From Ectocarpus siliculosus (lineage: Eukaryota; Sar; Phaeophyceae; Ectocarpales; Ectocarpaceae), in the NCBI GenBank assembly GCA_000310025.1, contig FN647768.1:27851-84267 (forward strand): a stretch of DNA of 56,417 nucleotides. The letters are read 5' to 3'. The stretch's first letter is position 1. Each line of letters begins with the position of its first letter. The notes under the pieces were generated by a model. The model did not search any database. It was not told the origin of the DNA and saw only the letters and a program-made list of their open reading frames with translations. The translations under genes and the position numbers were made by a program. This document shows positions 45,066-56,417 of the stretch, piece after piece.

Positions 45066-48000
45066 ATGCCCCGTACAAGGCCAACTCACCCACACCTGGT
45101 ACCGGCAGCCCTGACTGTTGGGCGTGTGTTGCTCGTGTCAATGGCGGTGTGTCTGATGCGAGCCGCTGGGCTTGGAGCCTCCCGTCCTCTCGCATTTGCG
45201 GCGAGACATCAGCGCGCGTGCTCTGCGGCGGGCAGGAGTAAAGCTTGGTGCTCACGGGGCGGCGGCGGCGGCGGCGGCGGCGCCAGCGCCAGCAGGTGAA
45301 CGGCACGTACTTAGCGCCCGGAGAGACTTTTTTTGTTTGGGGTGTTTAGGCAGACCTCGTGCGCACCGGCAAACTTTTATCGCAGCGCGCGAGCGTGTCG
45401 TGGAAACCACCAGAAGGCAGATCACATCATCAGCCCAACACAAGATACGAAGCTGTCTTCCGCATGCAACGGATGGACTAGGGAGTAGGACCAGGGCGTG
45501 ACGAGCGATGTTTCTATGCATACTACAGAAGTCACTCTCCGAGTTTTGCTCGAAACATCTTGAACCAGTACGCGAGCACCAGTCACTGCTGCTGCTACTA
45601 CCTTGGCCCACGCTGCACGCCACAGGTGTTGACTATGCTCACTAAACGTTGCACCAACGGCCTACTGCTGTACCCGCCTACATAACTGCAACTCAGTTAC
45701 AAATCCACAGGCGACAGCGTGTTGTATCTTCATGTCTGACGGACGGTACTGTAATAGTCACCACCAAGCTACGCATTCGTGGGCTAGGAATTATACCTGA
45801 GATACTTGGCGAGAAAGGCAGATGCGTCTATGGGATCGAGGCGCCCTTCGGGTATCATTTTATTGTCGCTGCATGCAACTGCAACAGCAGAGGAGGTGTG
45901 CTGCAGGGTGAGAGACGGGAACGGGGGGGAAGAGCGTTGGAGGGAAGGCTCGTATGCCCTAGGGCTGACTCCAGTTGCGGAAGGGATCTGAAAGAGAAAA
46001 TTCACGTGTTCCTCCCTGCCACACATACAGTGTAAAAAGAAGACACCCCGCGAGCAGCGGGAGTTTCTTATCCTGCCATGTGTCGGGCCGGAGCATTCAT
46101 CTGATTTCCGGCGTTGTCGGGCCTAATCAGGCCATCCTGCGACGGCGGGGGCCTCAACATTCATCCGATACAAGCAGTTCGCTACTTTGACAATATGAAG
46201 GCACCAAGGCTCTAATAAAGCCCAGAGGATACCATTCTGGTTGTAGGACACGAGAAAATCGGAGGCCAATCGGTAATTCAACCAGGCATTTCATGATCCA
46301 AGTATTTCTGGCTTGATCTCTTCTGCCTGCCCCAGCTTCTTACAGTACAACCGTTGCCGCTCACCTCGGCTGAAAAAGCGCAATAGGCGAGCCTTCGTAG
46401 GTACTTCGCACGAGCGTGAAGTGTTGCATGACGCCCTCGGAATTCCTCGTTTCCAAAAATTCGAGTCGATCCTCGATGCCAAAGCTGAGTCTAGACGTCA
46501 CGTGAAAACCAATCGCACGGACCGCCCGCAGCGAGCAACCGTTTCAAACGCGTCGCTGCCGCAGGCTGCTATCCCCAATCCTGTACGCGAAACATGTATT
46601 GTGCGGTGCATGGTTTTTGTCAATGAAGGGTTAGCTCTCGGGCTTTGGGCACGGGGGTTCGCATGGGCGCGGCTATCAGCAGAACCGCAATAGCCAAAAT
46701 GCGCGTGGCGGAGCTGAGGGAAGAGCTTGCAAGCAGGGGTCTCGACAACACCGGCATACGACCTGTGCTGCAAGGTCGGCTCATCGAAGGTGAACTTCTA
46801 ACGATTCGGTCGTCGGCCTGCTTCGTGGGGATTGTATGTGTTTTTGATGTCCGTAACGCTGCCATGGCGTGTTGTGTGCCCGGTTGATACAGGTTCATGG
46901 AACCAGTCAAATTTTCTTTGATAGTATACCTGGATGTTCTGCTCTTTTTCGTCGGTTATTTTAGAGTGGCAACCCCGCACAACCCCCATCACGTGTCCAC
47001 AAGGTTGGAAAACCTTGGCGAGGATAAGGTGGGAAGGCTTGGGCTCTATTCGTGTTGTGCATTGTCGCGCCGGCCGACCAACGCGACTGGTTGATGCATA
47101 CCGGTATCGACACGACTAGCACCTCGAATTCACGCCTCCTTGATCCCCCGCTGACCTTTTGCGCAGCAAGACTCTGGGTCTGGGGTGAAGAGGTAGGCCG
47201 ATGCTTGACGGCGTGTTGGTGTGTAAGGTGGGACGTGTCGTAGTAGTTGACGTGACTCCACTATCCGGCGGCTGTATTTCAGGGGTCATTCTACCTGTCA
47301 CGTGGTGTGGTATATTATATCAATACTTGAGAGAATATATGTTTTTGACGCAATGGTCTGTACAAAAACCCGGACATCCCGTGTACTGTTCGGCAGTTTC
47401 TTCAGGCAATATGGCATTTCCCGCGGTTGCGGGAAAACAAATACGAGTGTTATGTGGGAAGTAACAACGTAGTGGGAGCATTTGCATCGCTTCTACTCCG
47501 ACTGCAGTAGTCGCCCAACGCGAGCAATCCGGCCAACAGCGGTCCTTACAATACCAGGGCCATCACATCCAGCAGCCATCCCGTCGTCTTTTCCACACGA
47601 GTGCGTCCACCCATCCCATATCGCCAACACTGACCACCAACACACCCACGCGATCGCCCACACCTCTTTTCGAACAGCGAAAGAGACGGAGTGGGCGCAG
47701 GCCGTTATCGACCGATCCCGTCAGCGGGAGCGCTCCAACACGACCGAGCCGCCGCGTGCCGCTGGAACGACCGCGCCGCCGGGGCCCGCGCGATCGCAGG
47801 TCGCCACGAGCCAGGCGGCTCGGACACCTTCCCCGCGAATACGACAACAACAACAACAACGCGGGATCAGTACGAGTAGCACCAAGCCCGGACGGCAACG
47901 ATCAACCACGCACCTCCTGCAGTTCGACGGAGGATCGAGAGGAAACCCCGGGCCGAGCGGTTGCGGTGCCGTGTTGTATAGGTGAGCGGTTGGGGGGCGC

Positions 48001-51000
48001 TAGCGGCTCGGCACCCCGGGCTCGGTCTTTGCGCGTCCCGAAGAATCGTGCCGTTGCTGCGTCGTTCAGCTTTCTATTTAAGGGGACTTGCCTTCTTTGC
48101 CCAACACATGTGCGCTGCCCCCCCTGGTTCAGTGCAGCAGAGTAACTTCCATGAAACGCGTCACCGCGACGATTCGGCGCCACGGTATCTCCCAACTGCT
48201 GTAGTCGCGCTTTAAGGTGTTGCGCTTTGCATCCTCGCGTACGGCTATTTGGGGCAGGGTTAAGGCTGTTAAGTTTTTCGACGACGGCGACGTCGTGTCA
48301 CCGGCAAAACACAACGCGCCAACATGCTACCCGTCGGCCAGTATCGCCAATCGAAAGTTTCATCCACCCACGCTTCTTCTTCCCTGTCTCCGGCATGCCT
48401 CGTCGTGAAACCTTGCACGCACGCTTGCGTCGGCGGTCAAGGCTGGACGAAAGCGGGGAGCGGGAAGAGGTGTGGAGCAGCAGCGTGTGGATTGGGGAGA
48501 AGCGAACCAACAACGAGGCGGAGTACAGGGGTCTGATTGAAGGACTTATCGCTGCGGAGAAGCTAGGAATCAAGGTGAGACAGACTCCTATACGAAAATA
48601 GATGCTGCGAAAATAGATGCTGATATGTACCTCGCTCGTGTTTATGAGTTGCTCGTGACATGTGATGTCGAAGTCGTTCCAGACAGGAAGATACGCTGGG
48701 GTAAAGTGGTTTGTCATTGACCTGCCTGTTGTAGCGCAAGGGTTGGCCGTGATTGCTTCCGGTGCGTGTGCGCGGGGTTCTGAGTCCGTTGGCCAGGCGG
48801 GAGAGAACCAGCCTGCGGTGTCTCTCCATGTTACGCTTGGCCGGGGATACGGTAGAGTAGGGAATACCTGACTCTAACCCAGCGTGTGCCGACGTTGGTC
48901 GTCAGTGTTTCACCTCGAGAATTTTGTCTTGTCATGTGATAGTACCGTAGCAGCAGCGAGAGTCGCCAAACACCCCCTTTCAAGGCTCGATTGCTCCCTC
49001 CACAACCAATAGGCTGCCGATGCCCCCAGAAACGGTGGCTTCGGAAAGATCTCGTTGAGAGCTTGCCCTCGCAGGTATCGCTAGGTTTTCGCACCCTCTT
49101 TGTTGCGGAGCATCCGAGCTTTGGAGGCCGGTCCATGCGCGATGGCTCCTACTTTTCAGAATATCCCCGGGCGGTGTGTATGCGCGCGGTCGTACCGCAA
49201 GTGTCGTGAGATTTCACAACCTTGATCGATTTTTAAAGCTCGATTTCTCAACGACGAAGAGGATGTATAAACCAAACGTCACGTTATCTGAAAGCTCTCG
49301 ACGAGACGGTTCCAACGCCAACATTTTTCGGCGTCGCCACTCTTTCTGCCGTGGAGTAATCGAGCTGCTTTGAAAACCAGTCCAGGGGGTGTGATATCTT
49401 ACGTCATGTCACCTACGGTAAACAGAAGGCGTAAACAAGTCAAGAATACGGGAAGGAGTTTAGAAATGCAGGCTAAAAGAACGACAAAATGGAGGACTTA
49501 GCAATAAGAACAGAGGCTCAATCGAGATTCCTACACTATATTAAACCAATATTGTCGATGGTGGGTTACCCCCAAGAAGAAACTAAGACACGACCCTAGG
49601 CCAAAATGAGAGGTTGATGAGTGATGGCGCCGCGGACCCCTGTGGGCTATTCCGTTTCCAATTGTTTCTGCTTTGGAGATCTGTTTGACTCACACAGCAA
49701 GCGCCGTTCACGGAGGGAGTGATGAACAACGTGTTGGTCCCATTTCCGCCGCGGCAAGTGGCGTTGTGGAGCCTACAACTTCAACGTGGCCAATAGACAA
49801 GCCTAGACAAGCCTTGACGTGCTTAAACCGTTGTTGCCACAACCAAGGGTACATATGAGTGTTGATACTTCTATCTACAAGAGCGTGTGTTTGATCCAGC
49901 AGTCGAGCTGGAAGCCACGATTGGCGCGAGCATGCGCGCCTACCAGTCGAAGCATGATGGAATGTACGAAGTAGATATCTCCGGCTCGTGCGGCGTGAGA
50001 GTAACCATGACGTGTCTGATCCTGCGGTATACTACAGTTATACAACACCGTTTCCACTGAGGTATTTAGATCTGCGCGTGCCTAAGGTCTCCACACTATT
50101 TCCACGCGAGATTTTGTCGCGTTATCGTTGTTGACCCGTCGACTTTGCCGATCGTGTACCTGATTCATCGCAACGCCAGCGGCTGTCTGTGGAGGGAGAC
50201 TCGAAGCTAGTTATTCAGCAGATGCTTGGCAATTACAAGGTGAGTCGAGAGACCCGCTTCCACGTTTGCTGTTTTTCACCTTGACCATCCAGTGCGTCAG
50301 CCGTCGGTTGCGGTTTCGAACCACCCTGCAGTACGACCTTTCTTGGTGCAACCGCGCCTGTTAACGTCGATCCCATATGCAGTCGAGTGGCTATTCATGT
50401 TCATGAGTAGTGGTAGAGGGGAGCGGAGGGCCCCAAACTATCTGTCGTTGATTTCAATTGGCTTGCGGACGCTTCGGGTCCACTTTATGTGAGTATACGC
50501 TTTGTAGGTAAGTTCGCCTGTGACCACGGGAGTCGACCGGTGAAGTGTTAGACTACAATAGTACGAACAGATGAAGGTACTGGGTAGACAAATCGGAACG
50601 TTTTTTTATTGTGAAGAAAAAACAGTTACATTGTCGGTTGCCCTCCTCCCCCGAGGACAACGGAAGGGAAAGCAAGGCAAGACAGAGAGAGGGGGAGTTG
50701 GAGGAGGACGAGGAGGAGGGGTGAGCTCATACACACAGAACCCAGTACACGTTCTTTGTATGCGAAAAGCCCGAAACACCCAGTAAGCTCCCAACCCACA
50801 CGAAACCGTCGCTTCTGGAGAGAACACAGCGGCAACCTTCCCTCTCTCACGCGAAGAGCCTCCAATCCGGGGTGACTTGTCCGACAAAACATCGGAATTA
50901 CTGTGAAAAATGTTTGTGCTAGAAAGAAGTATTTCATAAGACGGTACAAGGTGCTGCGCGCTGTGAGGCTTTGAGTACGTGGGAATGGACCTCTTGTTGC

Positions 51001-51588
51001 CGCGTTTTTGGCCAACGCTGTCAGTCGGAGCGAGTATGTCATTTTTGGTTGCACACATGAGCGCGAGGACCCTGACTCGTACATATCTCCGGCTGTCGTG
51101 GACTCTCGCAACTGTTGTTTTTTGATTTTTTTGTCAGGAGGACCAACCTTGATTGTATCGCGCGAACGTTGCGGCCCGGTTGCATGAGCAAACGCCCCCT
51201 TTCCCTTCCAAGTGCACAGCAGCAGTTGGTATGGTTACGGGTACGCTCTCAGCGAGTGCGTTGAAACCGATGGCTCTGTCATGGCCAGGCGTCGACGCCT
51301 CCTTTGTTGTTTCTCCCTGCTGTTGGTGACGTACACCTCTCCCCTGCCCCCGTTCTGTGCTGTAACGCTGCTGCTTCTCTCGTGCAGGTTACGAGCCCAA
51401 AGATGCAACCTCTGTTTAGAGAAGCCACGACTATATCGAAAGCCTTTGACGCGCTGGAACTGGGGCACATTATGAGAGCGCATAACGAGCGGGCAGACGA
51501 CCTAGCGAACATCGCCATGGATACCGAAACATCCAGCTCTTGCACCCACCGGAGTTACTCCACCGACCTCGCTGAACCAGAGGAATAG
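45066..51588 (+). CDS. SAP-domain RNase H protein with plastid-type presequence
   Basis: Seven exons join in phase: 45066-45295, 46680-46789, 47167-47192, 47701-47981, 48454-48574, 50180-50239 and 51388-51588, giving 342 residues. Exon 1 has a hydrophobic core (RVLLVSMAVCLMRAAGLGA) then SRPLAFAARHQ, like a signal peptide plus heterokont plastid transit peptide. Exon 2 is a SAP motif (MRVAELREELASRGLD, then LQGRLIE), a nucleic-acid-binding helix pair. Exons 4-7 form a type-1-like (RVT_3) RNase H fold with its four acidic residues: Asp in LLQFDGGSRGNPGPS, Glu in TNNEAEYRGLIEGL, Asp in SVEGDSKLVIQQM and Asp in HNERADDLANIAMD. It should cut the RNA strand of RNA-DNA hybrids, probably in the plastid. 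ATGs at 45036 and 45141 are alternative starts. Least sure are the 26-base exon 3 and the start of exon 4. Confidence 0.8.
45258..45285 (+). repeat. GGC repeat encoding polyglycine
   Basis: A GGC run inside exon 1 of the SAP-RNase H gene encodes about eight glycines between the presequence and the SAP domain, probably a flexible linker. Confidence 0.75.
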
Positions 51589-53949
51589 GTTAGCGCTGAG
51601 CAAGAGGATAAGGTTGGTTTAGTATGCCAATGTGGCACTACGAAGTGTCAAAACGGTTGTGAAAAACATGGAGCAGTGGCGACCACACGGGGGGAAAACA
51701 AAACAAAAGCGCTGCAATAGGCAGCAGGAGTGCAAGACGTTTTTGTGGCGGCTCGCGTGTTTCACCAAAACAGCATCCTTTTTGGATGGATTTTTTTTTT
51801 CGTTGTAGTTGTCCCTACACCTCATTCTCTGGACGCTTTTTCGTCTCTTTGCCTTTAGGAGTGTCAAAACAAAGCGGAGAGGAACATCGCCATTTGCGAA
51901 GAGTCGAGAGTTGGGGCCAAAATCACTTCTTGCCGTTTCGACAACATCCCATGTCGAACTGTTGAAGTTAGCTGTCTTCCTGTCGAGTTCCACACTGTTG
52001 TGCATACTGGACCGATCAAGCCGCGACGTTGAGTGGCGGCACATACATATGATGGGACATCCGGCACGTAAACTCAGGCCGTTTTTCGTGATGCACGAAT
52101 TTTTGGTCAAGCAACACGCCTAGGGGGAGAAGGAAGCACGAAGTGTGATGAGCGAAACCAACGTTTCGACAACGATTTGTTGCTCGGTCCAGTCCAACAG
52201 AGTCTTTTTCTCCTTTCTCGCCTGTGCAAAACTGTTTTTAAGACGATCGCCACGGCTGATTGCGCCATGCGGTTCGGCGATATGCGAACGAAAGGCGTTG
52301 CATCGATCCTTGGCTAGCGGGAACTTTGGAACAGCAGCAGTGATGGACTCTTTCTCGATTATTCGAGCGAAGCGAGATTTATAATTTGGACCGCCGGCCC
52401 CCCGAGTTGAAAGGGCCGGCTGAAACCCAAAAAAACTTGCGTTTCTGTACGCGCTTATCCAGGTTTTACAGTATAGACTACTTAGTTGATTTTAGACTAC
52501 AGGGGTCAGCAGACGCACTACTTTTTTTTTTTTCGGAGGACACAACGGATTGCAGCAGAGAACACATGCACTGGGGGCGACACCACACAGCAGGCAACAC
52601 ACACACAGCAGACGGCGTACGCATAACAGGCGGCACACATGCACAGCGGGCGACAGCATCTGGGCTCGATGCCGCTGGACTCTCTGTGGTGTGATGAGGC
52701 TATGTATTGTGCTGTCGCGCATGATTTCACGATTTCTTTTGACCGCCGCGTTCAACGGTCAGCAATTTGAGGACAGCACCACTTTCCCCACATAGTTTGT
52801 CAAGATCTACACAGAAATAGATAGAAACCATACAGAGTGTACTTCCCGCATGGCGACACACCCACCCTGGCTTGCTTGCTTGACAAAACTAAACTCGGCG
52901 TTTGCATTATTTCCGAGCATGCCGCCACATGTTGCTCCCCACATGTGTCCACGAGTCAGTACCCTCAAACCAAGCGACGAATCGCAAGGTGCACCGGGCG
53001 AGGATTTTCGCTCGCATCACGCCTCGCCGAAAACAAAGGTTTCTTTTGGAATCTGTCTGTCCCACAACAAGCCGGTACTTTACCGTACCGTGACGCCGGA
53101 GAAGTCACAAGACGTCACGGTGGTGCGGTCGACGCGTCCTTCCAATCAATCAAAACACACACATATCGAGGCAACAAGGACGCACTTCGATTCGCAAAAA
53201 GAAAGCACCCCAACCCGACTGGCCGCGTTCGAACGGCCTGCGTACGACGAGGGTTTTGACACCCCCATCTCTGTGCACTAGGTCCAAATCTACGGCATTG
53301 GTTTGCGAGGAGAACAACGGGAGCGCGACGCGTAGACTCTCTACATACAATCTCTTCACACTTTGAAAGAGAGCATGTACCATGTATCCAGTGCCTCCTT
53401 GCGGAGAGAGTGTTAAAAAAAAAATAGGGTATGCTATCAAAACACCACCGCTAACAAACACACAGGCACCAGCAGCGGCAGACAGAGCGGCAATGCCACG
53501 TTCTCGACGATGTCTTCCGAGCAAGCGTAAACACGACAAGTCGCCATGACACCAATGCAACGGCATCGCCAAAGTTTCGCGAAAAGCAGGTCGACATTTC
53601 CGGAAAAACCTCGCGACTGAACGAACAACAGCCGCTGGCTGTTGGGAGCAGTGCTTCACATGATGGGCACGCCAAACAAATCTTACCAAAACCTGCGACT
53701 CTGGTTGTACGCGGTGAATGAATCACTCACAAACGCGCGGTCCCCTATCCTCCGCGCTCACTCTTGCTGGAGTTCGCCGCGGTTGATTCTACAAATTACT
53801 GGTCCATAACTAGTGCACGCCTCCCCCACCCCCTCGGTTGGTCAGCTAAGCTTGGCGAACGTTGTCCCAGGTCACAGTCAACACTGTTGTTAGGGCCTTT
53901 GCACGAGCTACGGCCGCCTTCTAACCGCGTCCGGTGCAAAAGAAACAGA
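51589..53949. other. Convergent intergenic region between SAP-RNase H and U2AF
   Basis: About 2.4 kb. An ACACACAGCAGGC-like degenerate repeat lies near 52560-52660. Minus-strand frames at 52110-51619 (163 codons) and 53689-53150 (179 codons, with a hydrophobic stretch GACVFVSGGVLIAYPIFFLT) are the longest. Neither has a recognisable domain or a good start context. I leave them uncalled. Confidence 0.4.
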
Positions 53950-55965
53950 TTATGCTGCGCTTCCGTTTGTGGCAGCGGCTGCTTGCACCGCCTCATCATT
54001 GCCAGTTTCATTGAAGACTCTGTCGTTGAATTTGTCTTCGTCCCAGTAGGTCACCTCCACCTGAATGTTTCGACAAACACGCACAAAACAGCGCAATGCA
54101 AAATAAACATGCGAACAACAGGGTTGAGGGAGCTGGTGCAAAACAACGTTGCTGTACAGTCACCCATACAAAAACATGAAAAAAAAGGAGCTGGGAACAG
54201 AAAAAAGGAGTAGGGAACATTCCTTGACATGTGATTGAAAACCAAAGGCATGGAACATAGAGTCACCTTGCGGCCGTCGAACGTCCTTGCCCTGAGGCTA
54301 GCCGCCACCTTAATCTTACATGCACGTAAAGGCAGGTTGTTGGGCACTATTCAGTTTTAGGGACGCAGTATCGACTTCAGAACGACAATAAAACAACCAA
54401 CGACTGGCACCTTGCGGCCGTCGAAAGTCCTCGCCCTGAGGCTAGCCGCCGCCTTCGAGGCCGAGTCCACCGCATCGAAGGCCACGAACACATACCCCAC
54501 GCCCGGCTTCTCCGCCTCGCTTGTCGTGCTAGGGCGGGGGATGTGCACAGACTTGACGCTCCCGAACTTCTCACATTCCTCCTGCGGGCGACAAAACGAC
54601 AAAGCGGCGACACGACAGGGTGAGGGATGTGAGTAACGAATACCTGGTGCACGAGTGCAAACGGGTGCACAGGACGACGACATAGTTGAAAAAAGAGACC
54701 GACAGACACACAGGAGCGTTTTTTAACGGAAAAAAAAAATCGTGTGTGATTGCTTTCCACCTCTCGTTGCGTCAAACACGTGCCGAAAGGCTGGCTGGCA
54801 CCCAAAATAAGATCGAATGAAACATGTATACATACACATGTAGAGATCACTTAAAGGCTACCAATCTCCCAACGCCTGGCGAGGACTATTCCCTCTTTTC
54901 ACATTTGCGTCGACGAAGAGATACACGCGAGATCCTAGACCATGGCCTTTAGAAGCGCCCTCTGCCTTATGCCGTACTGAGACGGGTGTCCAATCATTGG
55001 TCAGACGGTTGGAGCTGTGGGTGCTAACAGTAAAGACACACACACCACCCGTTGGCTTGAATGTCTAATATTGGTGTACGTCATTCGAATCAGAAGGGTC
55101 AAGAGCCCCTAAGTTCTTCACCATCTCCTCTTGCATACCAGTATAATTATCTTCGGACATGGCTCCTACTTCTCTCATTCGCCACAATGTATTGCAATCG
55201 CGGCGGGTACATGACAACTCCCTGCGATACGATGCACCAGGAACAGCCGCCGTTTGCCGCCCGACACAGGCCCCTACTACAGGTGTACATCTCGTTCGTT
55301 TGGGTTTTCCAGTTACATATCTGGCTTGAAGAGGCAGGCAATCATTCCTGACCTTTCTGTGTGACTACGGATAGGAGCCTCCTACCTAAACGGTAGAAAC
55401 GCTGTGTGTGTGGGCGCTGATTTAAGGTGATGATTAATAAAATTAAAATCCTACACTACCGCAGGGGAATGGCGGGGCTCTAAACCAAGTAAAGATGAAA
55501 AAACGCTCCTGCGTGACCTTTCTTCTTGTGTGACCCCCGGGTGATACGTCAGATATATCATATTACTTCATGGTACACCGAAAGACGTGTGCAGTAGACT
55601 GGCGCCACAATAAATGAGACCAAGCAATCACTCTCAAACCTTTCTTGCGACCACGGAGCTACAGCAGTACACACACCCGAAATGCTGTGGCCGAGTTATA
55701 TTGATGAAAAAAATAATGATAAAAACCACACAACCCAACCACTAACCTTGGTCTCCTCCTCGATGTCGCCGAAGCTGCTCTCGTCCGCGAGGTCCCCCGC
55801 CGTGAGCATGTTGTTCAGCCGCAGCGTGGTGGTGGGGCGGGGCATGTTCACCACGAGGGCGGCCACGGCAGCCTGCGCAGCCGCCTGGGCCGACTCGATG
55901 CCGCCGAAAGTGGTTGCCGGGGCGGGCAAAGCCGCGTTGGGGTTTCCAGACGTGAACCTTGGGGT
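53950..55965 (-). CDS. U2AF2: U2AF large subunit, C-terminal exons (5' end missing)
   Basis: Three minus-strand exons join in phase 0: about 55965-55747, 54581-54411 and 54060-53950 (stop TAA). U2AF large subunit binds the polypyrimidine tract and, through its C-terminal atypical RRM (UHM), contacts SF1 and SF3b1 during 3' splice-site recognition. The visible part is the Ala-rich linker (IESAQAAAQAAVAALVVNMP), the UHM start TTTLRLNNMLTAGDL and the core EECEKFGSVKSVHIPRP. GVGYVFVAFDAVDSASKAAA and SLRARTFDGRK follow, and VEVTYWDEDKFNDRVF is near the end. Arg-Thr-Phe is the RXF motif of UHMs that holds the ligand tryptophan. The usual Phe-Trp end is replaced by NETGNDEAVQAAAATNGSAA. The RS region and RRM1-2 would lie beyond the window. 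Upstream of about 55965 the sequence is unreliable. Confidence 0.85.
54263..54312 (-). repeat. Duplicated 3' end of the U2AF UHM exon, with donor
   Basis: Forty-five bases at 54267-54311 repeat 54411-54455 with three mismatches. On the minus strand both encode AASLRARTFDGRK and both end at AAG followed by gtg, a usable donor. The copy sits inside the intron between the last two exons. No strong acceptor precedes it (only ATTAAG), so it is probably a non-functional exon fragment or a decoy donor. Confidence 0.8.
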
Positions 55966-55980
55966 TGAGATTTCGAGGAG

Positions 55981-56417
55981 GCAAGGGGGGGGGGGGGGGG
56001 GGGGGGAATCGGAAAAAAAAAAAAAAGAAACTTTTCACCCCTGTTGAGAAAAAAAAAAAAAAAAAAAAAAATTTCAAAAAACCGGCTCCCTTCCGGGGGA
56101 CCCAACCCCAAAAGGGGGGCCCCATTTCACCCCCATTTGGGGAAAAGGCCGGGTACTTTCACGGCCAGGGTCCTCCCAAAAGGGTTTCTTGGGGGCCTTC
56201 TGAAGAAAAAAAAAAAAAAACTTCCCCCCCAATGGCCCCCCTTTTGGGGGGAAAAGAAACACCTTCCACCCAAGGAAGGCCCGAAAAGCTAATTTTCCCT
56301 ATTTCCATTGGGGATAAAACAACCCCCCCCCTTGGGTCCCCAAATTTGGAACCCACCCCCCCCATTTTCCCCACTGGGCCCAACTTTCTTTTTTCCCCCC
56401 AAAAAAAAACTTTTTTT
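55981..56417. other. Low-quality terminal sequence
   Basis: Long runs of every base (for example more than 15 G near 55990 and more than 25 A near 56048) and doubled letters throughout look like an unreliable read tail rather than genomic sequence. No annotation is made here. Confidence 0.75.

Noticed and set aside
53150-53689. 179-codon minus-strand frame with a hydrophobic stretch
   Set aside because: It starts on a non-ATG codon, has a competing 143-codon frame on the other strand and no recognisable family; kept only as a note.
1-56417. tRNA, rRNA genes and CRISPR arrays
   Set aside because: I scanned for T-loop-like GTTCGA motifs in tRNA context, rRNA-like stretches and regularly spaced direct repeats and found none that held up. 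A tRNAscan-SE and Rfam run would be decisive.

Overview
This is a eukaryotic nuclear window. Genes are split into many short, mostly phase-0 exons by long GT-AG introns, with one probable GC-AG intron. Base composition is near 50% GC and the intergenic DNA holds abundant microsatellites and transposon debris. One gene has an N-terminus that looks like the signal-plus-transit presequence of secondary plastids (hydrophobic core, then Ala-Phe). Together this suggests a photosynthetic stramenopile, most likely a brown alga. The organism call is an inference, not a match. Both ends are homopolymer-rich; the last ~430 bases look like poor sequence.

Layout: (1) 1-2306, repeats without a convincing gene. 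(2) 2307-9592 (-), an ankyrin-repeat protein with very long low-complexity ends. (3) 13041-18828 (+), nucleoporin Nup54 in nine phase-consistent exons. (4) 20367-about 23103 (-), ribosomal protein eL37, divergent from (5) 24177-25916 (+), ribosomal protein eS12. (6) about 27326-30955 (+), a RING-HC finger protein with an unrecognised N-terminal region. (7) 31-38.4 kb, repeat-rich, with a TA-flanked 208-base inverted-repeat element inside one copy of a dispersed repeat; the second copy at 43.7-44.4 kb preserves the empty site. (8) 38443-39270 (+), an unrecognised membrane-anchored coiled-coil protein. (9) about 40234-41950 (+), a decayed Ty1/copia element. (10) 45066-51588 (+), a SAP-domain/RNase H protein with a plastid-type presequence. 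(11) 53950 to about 55965 (-), the C-terminal exons of U2AF large subunit, including a partly duplicated exon end.

The recognised genes are mainly housekeeping: nuclear pore, cytosolic ribosome, pre-mRNA splicing. They do not form an operon-like pathway. The SAP-RNase H gene is the most unusual architecture. I built its seven exons by hand; reading phases agree at every junction and all four RNase H acidic residues are present. Exon boundaries throughout were read by eye from reading frame, phase, splice consensus and family similarity, without transcript data.
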